Below are positions 8,295 to 15,237 of a stretch of 21,059 nt of DNA, piece after piece. The stretch is from a virus: positions 1-21,059 of the IMG/VR virus record IMGVR_UViG_3300046810_000253. The stretch is one strand, 5' to 3'. Every line of letters starts with the position of its first letter. Position 1 is the stretch's first letter. The notes beneath the pieces are model-generated. The model made no database searches. It was given only the letters and a program-made list of their open reading frames with translations, and was not told the DNA's origin. Made by a program: the position numbers and the translations under genes.

Positions 8295-8653
8295 GCTTCT
8301 TCCTGTTCGGCTTCGGCGTCGCTACCGAAGCCGGCATGTTTGAGCACAACCTCTTCGAGGCTTGCTGCAACCTTCGGCTTCAGTTCTCCTGCCTGCTTTG
8401 GCGACAGCACAGGCTTGCCATCCTCATCGCAGATTGTTGCCGCGATCAGCTTGGCACGGTCTTTGCTCGTCCACAGCGAGCGGAACGCGGTGTCCGACAG
8501 CGCGCGGACGTAGAACTGGGCCTTGCTTCCGTCCGGAAGCTCGATGGTGTCGGGCTGCACATCCTTAGGGGCGAACATGCCTGCATTGGTGAACGCCTGA
8601 AGGATGGTTACTGCCTTCTGGACAGTGTCGGGGGATTCGTTGGTCTTGCTCAT
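8282..8653 (-). CDS. Tail assembly chaperone, G-like
   Basis: This 123-residue protein begins at the ATG at 8653 with AAGGA 8-9 nt upstream. It has a polar start (MSKTNESPDTVQKAVTIL), a central beta region (IELPDGSKAQFYVRALSD), a helical part (AFRSLWTSKDRAKLIAAT) and an acidic end (SDAEAEQEEAGND). This matches the usual tail assembly chaperone layout. Such proteins coat the tape measure during tail assembly and are absent from the finished particle. The stop is preceded by a slippery heptamer, giving a minority longer product with the T-like extension. It follows the major tail gene across a 122-bp gap holding a terminator and a long hairpin, so it is probably made in smaller amounts than the major tail protein. 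Confidence 0.85.
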   Translation of the reverse strand: MSKTNESPDTVQKAVTILQAFTNAGMFAPKDVQPDTIELPDGSKAQFYVRALSDTAFRSLWTSKDRAKLIAATICDEDGKPVLSPKQAGELKPKVAASLEEVVLKHAGFGSDAEAEQEEAGND

Positions 8654-8673
8654 TGGCCGTTTCCTTGAATGGC

Positions 8674-8728
8674 GGCAAGGCGCGCGGGCCGCGCACGGCT
8701 AACACACGGCGAATCCGCGCGCCTTGCC
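8674..8728 (-). repeat. 14-bp perfect inverted repeat in the leader of the chaperone gene
   Basis: GGCAAGGCGCGCGG (8674-8687) and CCGCGCGCCTTGCC (8715-8728) are perfect reverse complements separated by 27 nt. In the loop, a small GCCG/CGGC hairpin stacks directly against the main stem, and the hexamer GCCGTG occurs twice. In the minus-strand RNA this strong hairpin begins right after the terminator's pyrimidine run and ends 7 nt before the chaperone ribosome-binding site. It could be an RNase III target, a 5'-end stabiliser or a translation brake. Confidence 0.75.
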
Positions 8729-8736
8729 AAAGAGAG

Positions 8737-8754
8737 GGCCCGCCGAAGCGGGCC
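8737..8754 (-). terminator. Intrinsic terminator after the major tail protein gene
   Basis: On the minus strand the stem GGCCCGC/GCGGGCC (7 bp) closes a TTCG tetraloop, which is UUCG in RNA and very stable, and is followed by CTCTCTTT. It begins 21 nt after the major-tail stop at 8776. The T run is broken by C residues, so termination may be partial. That would suit a high ratio of major tail protein to the genes that follow. Confidence 0.75.
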
Positions 8755-8775
8755 GGAATTGCGCCGTTGCGCCGA

Positions 8776-9249
8776 TCAGGGCGCCGGGCGGTGAGTGGTG
8801 ACCGCGCCGGAGCCGCGAATGGTCAGCGTTGCCTTCCATACGTCGTTGTCGGCGACCTGGACGGCGAAGTTCTGCACAAAGCCATTGAACTGCTTGCACA
8901 GCACGGTCGCCGGAGGCGTAATCACGCCACCCACAGCCACAGGCTTGGCAACGCCGGCCGTTTCGGATGCCGGTGCGGTAACCAGGAAGTTCACCACCTC
9001 GCCGGTTTCATGCAGACGCTCCAGAGCTTCAGCATCTTCGGAGTCGTAGATCACCTCGATGGTGGTGCTGCCGGTCGCCTTGCGGCCGGCAACGAACTGA
9101 TCCCAGTCGTCGTCAAAGTCGGAGATGTCGATCTCCGACGCCTGGCCGTCGGGGAAGCCGACGGAGCGGACGCGGGTCACCTTGATGACCTCGGCTGCGC
9201 CGATGGCGATGAAAAGCTGCGTGTGCTTCGACTTGATTACATTTCCCAT
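8776..9249 (-). CDS. Major tail protein (tail tube subunit)
   Basis: This 157-residue protein begins at the ATG at 9249 (MGNVIKSKHTQLFIAIG), with GAGGA 8 nt upstream. The frame upstream of it, to 9351, is not protein-like. The sequence is rich in beta strands, with a TRVRSVGFPDGQASEIDISD segment, a DWDQFVAGRKATGSTTIEVIY segment, and a final strand pair (WKATLTIRGSG) that match the phage tail-tube fold. It should polymerise into the tail tube around the tape measure. Its place is as expected, before the chaperones, and it is followed by a terminator. It is separated from the DUF3168-like gene upstream by an oppositely oriented gene, so its mRNA leader is antisense to that gene. Confidence 0.87.
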   Translation of the reverse strand: MGNVIKSKHTQLFIAIGAAEVIKVTRVRSVGFPDGQASEIDISDFDDDWDQFVAGRKATGSTTIEVIYDSEDAEALERLHETGEVVNFLVTAPASETAGVAKPVAVGGVITPPATVLCKQFNGFVQNFAVQVADNDVWKATLTIRGSGAVTTHRPAP

Positions 9250-9319
9250 AAAGATTTCCTCAACTTGGTCGATAGGCCCAATATCAGGCGCATCCGGCGC
9301 CACATACAGGGAAGTAAAA

Positions 9320-9841
9320 ATGGACGACCCAGCAGCACTGCCTCCCAGCAAGAAAAAATCCCTCGACGCTTCGATTCTTGATGTCCTAAATCCCCCTCAG
9401 ACAAACAAGATCGTCAAGAACCTTGGAGCGGCGGGATTCGTGCTACTGGCCGTGTCTACGGTCTATGGGCTCTATGCAGCATTCAGTAAACCGGGCGGCA
9501 TTTTGGTTGACCTCGCGGCTGGATACTTGCTCGGCTTTCTCTTCGCCGCCTTAGTGCATGACTTGGCCTGCGCCCTCAAGTCGGAAGGTTCCGAGCTTCA
9601 GAGATACGTGAATCTTGCAAAGGGAACCAAGCTGGCATGGCTCGCGTGGACGCTTGTGATCGCGGCCGCGGCGTCTGTGATTGTGCTGATCTATCTTCAG
9701 CTAACAGTTGAGGTCACCAGAACAACCCTGATGACTGCCATCATTTCCTCTGTGCTCGCGAGCGAGTTCACCATGATGTATGTCAATAAGATTCAGGACT
9801 TTCGACAGTCTCTGTTACGACCTGATGCTGATCAACCGTAG
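9320..9841 (+). CDS. Four-helix membrane protein, plus-strand accessory gene (moron), unidentified
   Basis: This is the only convincing plus-strand gene. The start is the ATG at 9320 with GGGAAG 6 nt upstream; the frame extends to 9125, but that part is antisense to the major tail gene. The 173-residue product has a polar N-terminus (MDDPAALPPSKKKSLD) and hydrophobic helices at about 35-55, 61-81, 105-127 and 135-155. A charged loop (KSEGSELQRYVNLAKG) lies between helices 2 and 3, and the tail is polar. It has no recognisable enzymatic motif. Base composition is visibly AT-richer than neighbouring genes. Its 3' end overlaps the DUF3168-like gene by 27 bp in convergent orientation, and it stands 70 bp from the divergent major-tail start. 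Candidate roles are lysogenic conversion, superinfection exclusion or defence; none is demonstrated. No clear promoter was seen. Confidence 0.78.
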   Translation: MDDPAALPPSKKKSLDASILDVLNPPQTNKIVKNLGAAGFVLLAVSTVYGLYAAFSKPGGILVDLAAGYLLGFLFAALVHDLACALKSEGSELQRYVNLAKGTKLAWLAWTLVIAAAASVIVLIYLQLTVEVTRTTLMTAIISSVLASEFTMMYVNKIQDFRQSLLRPDADQP

Positions 9842-10180
9842 GTCGAAACAGATACCGAAGGCGCCCGTGCCGTCGTCATCGGGCGTGGGGTTGTAGGACT
9901 CAATGCTGCCGCGCAGCTCGATCTCATCCCGAATGGCCACGGCGGCGTCGTTGGCCTGACTCAGGCTCTGGCCCCAGACCGTGATCCGGATCCGCCAGCC
10001 ATCGGCTGGCGGCCGGTCGCTCAACTGCTCCAACGGCGAGCCGCCGACGATGTCCCACACCCCGTACGGCAGAGCCGTGTTCAGAGGGGCTGTGCCGTAG
10101 AAGAATCGAACGGGACTTCCGAGCTGCGCGCGAACTTGCTGGCTGGCCTGCATCACGCTCTGTATCAGCGGCACCATCAT
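9815..10180 (-). CDS. Tail completion protein, DUF3168-like
   Basis: This is a 121-residue protein whose ATG (10180) overlaps the upstream stop by 4 nt (ATGA). A second ATG follows at once, so the start could be one codon later. The order of features is that of the DUF3168 / tail-completion family: an N-terminal helix (MMVPLIQSVMQASQQVRAQL), a YGTAPLNTALPYGVWDIV segment, a strand (GWRIRITVWG), a helix (ANDAAVAIRDEIE) and a last strand (GICFDLRLISIRS). Such proteins cap the tail tube or join head and tail. It is the last gene of the neck group. Its end overlaps the convergent plus-strand gene by 27 bp. Confidence 0.82.
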   Translation of the reverse strand: MMVPLIQSVMQASQQVRAQLGSPVRFFYGTAPLNTALPYGVWDIVGGSPLEQLSDRPPADGWRIRITVWGQSLSQANDAAVAIRDEIELRGSIESYNPTPDDDGTGAFGICFDLRLISIRS

Positions 10181-10680
10181 TTCCAGCCCCTCGCCTTCAT
10201 GATCTTGTCGATCGCATTACGGGTCTCGTCGATCATCAACTGTGCCGCTTGCGGGCCACGTGCCTCGGCCGCCGGCGTGAGGAAGGGCCGCGCGCGCATT
10301 TTCTTGGTGCCGAACTCGAGGAAGCGCCAGTAGTACGCCCACCCACTCTGTTCGTAGAGTTTTCCCGCCCTGCCCTGACGGCGGTTCCGCTTCGTGTTGG
10401 CGTACTTGACCTTCTTGCCGGTGCGCACGCCTACGGTGAAGTACTCACCGCCGCTGCCGACACTGGCCTTGCGCCGGTCCTTTGCCCCGGCCCGGCGCGT
10501 GACGATCTGCTTTGCCAAGAACCCGCTGGCACGCGGTGCGCGCCGCCGGGCTTCATCCCTGATCAAGTTGCCACCCTTCCGCATGCCGGCCTGGAGCGGT
10601 CTGCCTTGAAGCTCCTTGGGTAGCTGCCGAAGGGACTGCAGCAGCCCGTCCAGCCCGTCGATGCGGGTCTGGTCAGCCAC
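10177..10680 (-). CDS. HK97 gp10-like neck / tail protein
   Basis: The preferred start is the GTG at 10680 (VADQTRIDGLDGLL), because GGAGG lies just upstream and the overlap with the previous gene is 8 nt; an ATG at 10692 is the alternative. The 167-residue product has the gp10 pattern: a short strand and helix (LDGLLQSLRQLPKE), a helix with basic residues (GGNLIRDEARRRAP), a strand region (GGEYFTVGVRTGKKVKY) and the hallmark WRFLEFGTKKMRARPFLTPA segment, then a terminal helix. These proteins act at the head-tail junction. It overlaps the DUF3168-like start by 4 nt. Confidence 0.88.
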   Translation of the reverse strand: MADQTRIDGLDGLLQSLRQLPKELQGRPLQAGMRKGGNLIRDEARRRAPRASGFLAKQIVTRRAGAKDRRKASVGSGGEYFTVGVRTGKKVKYANTKRNRRQGRAGKLYEQSGWAYYWRFLEFGTKKMRARPFLTPAAEARGPQAAQLMIDETRNAIDKIMKARGWK

Positions 10681-11032
10681 GCTCCCTCCCATGCACACAC
10701 CGCAAGCGGATCTCCCCCATGCCGGTGGCGTCCAGCTCCATTGTCTGGATCGAGAACTCAGGCCGCTGGCCGTTCGGCTCGCTCTCCCAGATCACCCGCA
10801 TCTGAGTGTCGATGCCCGGCAACCAGCGGAGGTTGATGCGCGCGTCCGTCTCCGCGCGCTCCGCGCCGGCGGCGATCCCCTCCCGACCCGGTCCGGTCAG
10901 GACCTCGGCCGGAACATCCACATAGACGCTGGCCCACTGTTTGGTCGGTTGGCCACTCAGCGGATCCGGCTCGCCCTCGACGAAGCCTTGGATCTTGACC
11001 AGGTGCCGGTACTTGCCGGCGTCCGTACCCAC
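10673..11032 (-). CDS. Head closure / head-tail adaptor protein (Phage_H_T_join-like)
   Basis: The likely start is a GTG at 11032, one base after the gp6-like stop (TGA C GTG), with GGGGG about 7 nt upstream. The longer frame to 11176 reads Cys/Pro/Arg-rich shadow sequence over the gp6-like gene. The 119-residue product (KYRHLVKIQGF, WASVYVDVPAEVL, ARINLRWLPGID, MRVIWESEPN, then a terminal strand RLRCVHGR) is a small beta-barrel layout typical of the SPP1 gp16 / Phage_H_T_join family. That family closes the portal channel after packaging and bridges connector to tail. It overlaps the gp10-like gene by 8 nt. Confidence 0.85.
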   Translation of the reverse strand: MGTDAGKYRHLVKIQGFVEGEPDPLSGQPTKQWASVYVDVPAEVLTGPGREGIAAGAERAETDARINLRWLPGIDTQMRVIWESEPNGQRPEFSIQTMELDATGMGEIRLRCVHGRERG

Positions 11033-11033
11033 G

Positions 11034-11372
11034 TCAAACCCCCAACCCGCAGCGATGCGGCCACAACAGGGAATGAGCGCCGGACGGCAGCTGATGGGCG
11101 GCGTCGCCGGCCACGTCCTCGCGGTTGCGGAACAGATGACCCGTGATGAGCAGCACTGCGGCACGGATGGCGTCATTCACCACGATAGGATTCTCGCCGG
11201 CACTGCCGTCCAACACCGCGGAAGCCATATCCACTGCAGTGGCGTATACGTTCCGGTTGAGGAAGTCCTCCGCCGCTTGCTCCGCCGCACCAACGTACAA
11301 CTCAAGCTGCGAGTCGTGGTGCGGCATCGCAGCGACCTGGGCACGGGCCTGCTCAATCGTGACCAAGCGCAT
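11034..11372 (-). CDS. Head-tail connector, gp6-like (DNA packaging adaptor)
   Basis: This 112-residue, mostly helical protein starts at the ATG at 11372, one base after the previous stop. It has the HK97 gp6 pattern: MRLVTIEQARAQV, then a helix with LELYVGAAEQAAEDFLNRNV, a variable middle, and the signature helix AIRAAVLLITGHLFRNRED. The C-terminus (LPSGAHSLLWPHR) is equivalent to the LP..LL.PYR end of the family. It should form a ring under the portal. Its end abuts the head-closure gene. Confidence 0.9.
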   Translation of the reverse strand: MRLVTIEQARAQVAAMPHHDSQLELYVGAAEQAAEDFLNRNVYATAVDMASAVLDGSAGENPIVVNDAIRAAVLLITGHLFRNREDVAGDAAHQLPSGAHSLLWPHRCGLGV

Positions 11373-11373
11373 G

Positions 11374-11802
11374 TCAGTCGGCCTTCAGCGCGGCTTCCAG
11401 CGCTTCGACGACGGTTTTGCGATCCTTGCCGGCCTTCTCTGCGTCGAGCGCGGATTGGAGTACAGACTTGTCCTGCAGCTCGACCAACGCCGCGATGACG
11501 TCCGAAGCGTTGCCGTCGACCAGCTGCTCGCCAGGCGTCGGCGAGGTCAACTTGCCGCCGGTGGTGGTCTGGTTGCCGGCGTTGACGTCCGTGGCTGCGG
11601 GATGGGTGCCAGTGGCGGCACCGCCAGCGCCCGTGGCCGCGGCCTCACTGTTGGTTTCCGCGTGGACCGCACCGCCGAGCACCTCAACGAGGCCCTTCTT
11701 CTCCAGCTCTTCTACCTGCCGTTGGTTTCCCACCGTGAACCGGTCGCCCGCCTTGCGGGAGCCGTGGTGGTCAAAGCTGGCAATTGCTCGTACTTCGTAC
11801 AT
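11374..11802 (-). CDS. Head-associated hypothetical protein between capsid and connector genes
   Basis: A 142-residue protein starts at the ATG at 11802 with GGAG 8 nt upstream. It has three zones: a small N-terminal beta domain (MYEVRAIASFDHHG, KAGDRFTVGNQRQVEELEKK), a low-complexity linker at about 48-90 rich in Ala, Gly, Thr and Asn, and a C-terminal helical piece (SDVIAALVELQDKSVLQSAL, then KDRKTVVEALEAALKAD). I do not recognise the family with confidence. Proteins in this position in HK97-like phages are often small head-associated or accessory proteins. It is the first gene after the capsid terminator, so it would be made less than the capsid protein. Confidence 0.75.
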   Translation of the reverse strand: MYEVRAIASFDHHGSRKAGDRFTVGNQRQVEELEKKGLVEVLGGAVHAETNSEAAATGAGGAATGTHPAATDVNAGNQTTTGGKLTSPTPGEQLVDGNASDVIAALVELQDKSVLQSALDAEKAGKDRKTVVEALEAALKAD

Positions 11803-11824
11803 GTTCTGACTCCAGATAAAGAAA

Positions 11825-11843
11825 AGGGCGGCCAGGCCGCCCT
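11825..11843 (-). terminator. Intrinsic terminator after the major capsid gene
   Basis: On the minus strand GGGCGGCC and GGCCGCCC flank a single base, giving effectively a 7-8 bp stem with a 3-nt loop, followed by TTTTCTTT. It begins 22 nt after the capsid stop at 11866 and ends 22 nt before the next start. It probably lowers expression of the connector and tail genes relative to capsid unless antitermination is complete. Confidence 0.85.
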
Positions 11844-11865
11844 CTCGATGGACCGTGACGCCGCC

Positions 11866-13068
11866 TTACGGCGTGTCGAGGTCGGTCATGGTGCCCTTCC
11901 GGAATGCCTCGGGGCGGTACAGGGTCAGGGCGACACGCTCCTCCATGAGGATCTTCACCATGTTCTTCACGAAGTCGCGGTCATCCTGGGTGGCAACCAT
12001 GACGTTCACGTCCTCACGGTCGTGGATCTCGACGGCGATGCCGCCGCCGAAGGCGCCCACCAGGAACTCGCCAGCACCCATTGCCTGCGTCGGCACAACG
12101 TTCCGGCCCCACAGTGCCGGGGTGGTGATGCCGCGCGGGTTGGCGAACAGGTAGGCATTGTCGTCGGTCTTCTGCAGCTCGATCGCCGCCCAGTCCAGGG
12201 GGCTGATGACGATGCCGTCGGCCCAGGCTTCGGCCAGCTCGACCTGCAGGAGCGCCAGGCGCAAACGGTCGATGCGGGTCTCGTTCTGGACAGTCACGCC
12301 AGGGTTGGCGTACGCGAGGGCCTGCGTGTAGATGCCGTCGATGTTCAGGCCGACACCCGAACCCTTCAGGAGCTGTGCTTCTTCCTTGATCTTCAGACCG
12401 TGGCGCAGGCGGCCGTCAATGTAGCCGCGAAGCATCGGGATGTCAGACAGGACCTGACGCGACGCGTGGATCCAGTGGGCGATGGTCGCCACCGGCGCAG
12501 AGTCGGCTTCAAACGTCAGGTCCGACTCCGGTTTCAGGCCGGTCGGATTTTCCGCCACCACGTCCGCGTTGTTGGTGAAGCCCGTCTCGCGAACGAACTC
12601 GATGGAATTCGACGAGGTGCGCACGACGTTGATCAGGTCGCGGATGGTCAGACGACGCAGGCCAGGGGCGATGATGCCGTCACGACGCTGCGGCACGATG
12701 AGATCGCCGGCCGACGCGCCGTCGCTGGTCACGACAGCCTTCACGTCCATGTGGAACTTACTGCCGCCGCCACCGGAGGCGCGCGCCGCCCACGCTTGGA
12801 AGTCCTGATTAGCGACGACCTGGTCGCCCATCGACTGCGGGCCAGCGAACTCTCCGCCGCCCTGCTCCAACTTTGCCACCAGCTGCTCGGCAGACTGCAG
12901 GCGAGCTTGCAGCGCGCCCTGCTCGGTCAGCAGCTTGTCGACGCTGGCGCGGGTCTCTTCGGAGAGCTTGGCGTGAGCCTTGATCTCCTTCTCGGCCTTC
13001 TCGGCCTGTGCCTTTACCTGGTCGTTGATCTTGTCCAGGGTGGCCTGGATCTGTTCGGGAGTCGCCAT
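11866..13068 (-). CDS. Major capsid protein, HK97 family
   Basis: The start is the ATG at 13068 (MATPEQIQATLDKINDQ) with AGGA 9 nt upstream; the frame extension to 13122 is antisense-like. The 400-residue product has a strongly helical, charged N-terminus at about 1-75 (KAQAEKAEKEIKAHAKLSEE), matching the delta (scaffold) domain that the phage protease removes. A Gly/Gln junction follows, then the HK97-fold body (ASAGDLIVPQRRDGI, LINVVRTSSNSIEFVRE, APVATIAHWIHASRQVLSD, EEAQLLKGSGVGLNIDGIYT). Towards the C-terminus it has WGRNVVPTQAMGAGEFLVGA, then FVKNMVKILMEERVALTLYR. No separate scaffold gene is seen, which agrees with the fused delta domain. I cannot tell whether the capsid is cross-linked. 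Confidence 0.95.
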   Translation of the reverse strand: MATPEQIQATLDKINDQVKAQAEKAEKEIKAHAKLSEETRASVDKLLTEQGALQARLQSAEQLVAKLEQGGGEFAGPQSMGDQVVANQDFQAWAARASGGGGSKFHMDVKAVVTSDGASAGDLIVPQRRDGIIAPGLRRLTIRDLINVVRTSSNSIEFVRETGFTNNADVVAENPTGLKPESDLTFEADSAPVATIAHWIHASRQVLSDIPMLRGYIDGRLRHGLKIKEEAQLLKGSGVGLNIDGIYTQALAYANPGVTVQNETRIDRLRLALLQVELAEAWADGIVISPLDWAAIELQKTDDNAYLFANPRGITTPALWGRNVVPTQAMGAGEFLVGAFGGGIAVEIHDREDVNVMVATQDDRDFVKNMVKILMEERVALTLYRPEAFRKGTMTDLDTP

Positions 13069-13079
13069 GCGGATGTTCC

Positions 13080-13943
13080 TCAGTTTACGGAAAGGGGGTG
13101 CCGCAGAAGCGCGGCGTAGCACTGCTCGGTTGCCGGGTCGTCCCGGCGCTCGGTGGGATCTCCCTCACCGCTGCCAGCCGGATCACCCGTGCTGGACTTC
13201 AGTTCGCTGATCAGCCGCACGGCTTCGGACTTCGGCATGCCAGACCCGCGCAGTGCCGATTCGATCCGGCGGACGGCCGAGGCGCTGGTCTTGCCCGCAC
13301 CGCGCTCGACCTGGTCGGTAGGCAGCAGCTCGTCGGCGAAACCACCTTCGATCGCGGCGCTGCCTGCGATCCAAGTCTCGGCGTCCATAAGCTTCGCCAT
13401 GGCCTTCTGATCCTGGCCGGTGCGCGCCGCGTAGATATCGGCCATCGCCCGGTCGAACGGCTCCAGCGTTTCGGCATACTCGCGCAGGTCGTTGCGGTTT
13501 CCGGCGGCCACCACCCATGCGTTGTGGATCATCAGGAAGCCGGCGCGTGCGATCTGCACGGTGTCGCCAGCCATGGCGATGACGGAAGCCGCCGACGCGG
13601 CAAGGCCCAACACCTTCACGGTGACCTCGCCGTCGTGCTCCCGCAGCAGGTTGTAGATGGCCAAACCCTCGAACATGTCGCCGCCTGGACTGTTGATGTT
13701 CACGATGACCGGGCCCTTGCCGAGGCTGCGCAGCGCGCCGGCGATCCGCTTGGCGGTAACGCCCTCCCCGGTCCAGTAGTCCTGGCCGATCACGTCGTAA
13801 ACGCTGATCGAGCGATCAGCGTCGTCATTTGCGGCGGCACGCACGCCCGGGTTCCAGCGGTCTAGCGCACGGGGCTGGATCTGGCTGCTGACACCTGCGC
13901 ACACCCTGCCCTCCGGTGCACCCGGCAGCTTCTTGATCGTCAT
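13080..13943 (-). CDS. Prohead maturation protease, ClpP-like (S14)
   Basis: This 287-residue protein starts at the ATG at 13943 with AAGGA 8 nt upstream and 4 nt after the portal stop. The ClpP fold is clear: VIVNINSPGGDMFEGLAIYN, then the nucleophile region GLAASAASVIAMAG with catalytic Ser at about 117, and FLMIHNAWV with catalytic His at about 140. The later DAETWIAGSAAIEGGFADEL segment carries the acidic residue region common to phage members. A charged C-terminal tail (about 210-287) may hold it in the prohead. It should cleave the delta domain from the capsid protein encoded 11 nt downstream. The family assignment is firm. Confidence 0.94.
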   Translation of the reverse strand: MTIKKLPGAPEGRVCAGVSSQIQPRALDRWNPGVRAAANDDADRSISVYDVIGQDYWTGEGVTAKRIAGALRSLGKGPVIVNINSPGGDMFEGLAIYNLLREHDGEVTVKVLGLAASAASVIAMAGDTVQIARAGFLMIHNAWVVAAGNRNDLREYAETLEPFDRAMADIYAARTGQDQKAMAKLMDAETWIAGSAAIEGGFADELLPTDQVERGAGKTSASAVRRIESALRGSGMPKSEAVRLISELKSSTGDPAGSGEGDPTERRDDPATEQCYAALLRHPLSVN

Positions 13944-13947
13944 GCGG

Positions 13948-15237
13948 TCAGTCCTTCTGTGGCTCGTCTTGGAATCCCAGGAACGCGCGAATCGCGGCCC
14001 GGGCTTGGTTGGCGTCGGAGGTCTGCCCGATGCCGTCCAGCGTGGTCATGGCGCTCTGCACCGTCAGAACCGCAGCATTGCCGCCCATCGGCTCCCGGTC
14101 CTCGAGCTCGCGCACCTCATCGCGGGTCAGGACTCCGTTGTTGACCATGGCGGTGTAGAAGGCTGCGCGACCCGCACTATCGGCCCGCAACAGCCCCTCA
14201 ACCGAGAACTTCGGGTAGAAGCGCGCGCGATCAGCCGGCGTCATGAGATCCTTCGCAATGGCCTGCTCGATACGTTTCAGCCACGGCGCCAACGTGAACG
14301 TCAGGAACCCGATCATTTGCTGCTCGATACCGGTGCCCCAGCTGGTCGACTTCTCGGTGTGCCCAACCATCCACGGCGGAACCCGGAACCAGCGGCATAC
14401 CTCCTCAACGCTGAAGCCGCGCGATTCCAGCAGCTGCGAGTCGGCCGGATTGATCCCGATGGTCCCCACGTCCGTGCCTCCCTCCAGCAGCGGCGTTTCG
14501 CCGCGCTCGACAGACCCGAGGACGTTCTGACGGAACTCATCGCGCTGATTGGGCTTCAGGAAGGCCGCGATCTTGTAGTAGACGGTCTGCAGCATTCCGT
14601 TACTGAAGGTCCGGGCAGCGGCACGGTCGGCAGCGATGGCGCCTCCAAACACGTGCGCGCCATAGGCGATCACTGAAACGCCGTTCTTTCCGTCCAGGGT
14701 GAAGCCCGGGATCTCCCAGATCCGTTCCCGCGGAATCACCCGCTGCCGACCGTCTTCTCCCGTGTAGCTCCATTCCTTCTTGCCGTCCGAGCCGCGTGAC
14801 ACGGCCAGGCGATCCGGGTTGAGGAACTGCAGACCAACGACCCTGCCGCCGATCATTAGCTTTTCTGCACGCCCGGCGCCACGCAGCAGCATCGCGGCTA
14901 CCGTCGCCTCCCAGAAGACCGAAGCGCAGGAGTCCGCATTCGGCTGATCTCGGATCAAGAAGTGCAGCGGATGCTGCGGAGCCGGGCGTTTCCCGGTCGC
15001 CGACCTTTCGTACATGCCCAAGGGCAAGGTAGCGATCGTCTCGCAGATCAGGCGCACGCATGCCCAAACCGCGGAGACCTGCATCGCGGTTGCCGGTGTC
15101 ACCGACACCCCGGCAGGACCGCGCGCACCGGTGAAAGCGGACCAACCTGCCTCGTCAGTGAGAGCCAGCGGGATACCCAGCCATGCCCGAATGGCCGTGG
15201 CGACTCGCCCCGGCTGCTTCAACGCGACGTTGGTCAC
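13948..15237 (-). CDS. Portal protein, HK97 family
   Basis: It starts at a GTG (15237) that overlaps the large-terminase stop by 4 nt (GTGA), with GGAG 7 nt upstream. The 429-residue protein shows the family pattern: VSAVWACVRLICETIATLPL near residue 55-75, HPLHFLIRDQPN, then a fingered middle with LQFLNPDRLAVSR and a RVIPRERIWEIPGF strand. Further on are TFSNGMLQTVYYK, and the clip/stem segment RWFRVPPWMVGHTEKS, then FLTFTLAPWLKRIEQAI. It forms the dodecameric ring through which DNA enters the head. The C-terminus (EDREPMGGNAAVLTVQSA) is typical. Confidence 0.95.
   Translation of the reverse strand: MTNVALKQPGRVATAIRAWLGIPLALTDEAGWSAFTGARGPAGVSVTPATAMQVSAVWACVRLICETIATLPLGMYERSATGKRPAPQHPLHFLIRDQPNADSCASVFWEATVAAMLLRGAGRAEKLMIGGRVVGLQFLNPDRLAVSRGSDGKKEWSYTGEDGRQRVIPRERIWEIPGFTLDGKNGVSVIAYGAHVFGGAIAADRAAARTFSNGMLQTVYYKIAAFLKPNQRDEFRQNVLGSVERGETPLLEGGTDVGTIGINPADSQLLESRGFSVEEVCRWFRVPPWMVGHTEKSTSWGTGIEQQMIGFLTFTLAPWLKRIEQAIAKDLMTPADRARFYPKFSVEGLLRADSAGRAAFYTAMVNNGVLTRDEVRELEDREPMGGNAAVLTVQSAMTTLDGIGQTSDANQARAAIRAFLGFQDEPQKD

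Noticed and set aside
9250-9319. A promoter for the plus-strand membrane gene
   Set aside because: Only isolated partial -10 or -35 matches (for example TATCAG near 9283) without a partner at proper spacing, so I did not annotate one.
11143-13119. Long plus-strand open frame (658 codons) opposite the capsid gene
   Set aside because: It lies wholly antisense to the well-supported capsid protein and its neighbours, is rich in Arg, Val, His and Leu without domain pattern, and such frames are expected in GC-rich DNA with strong codon-position bias.
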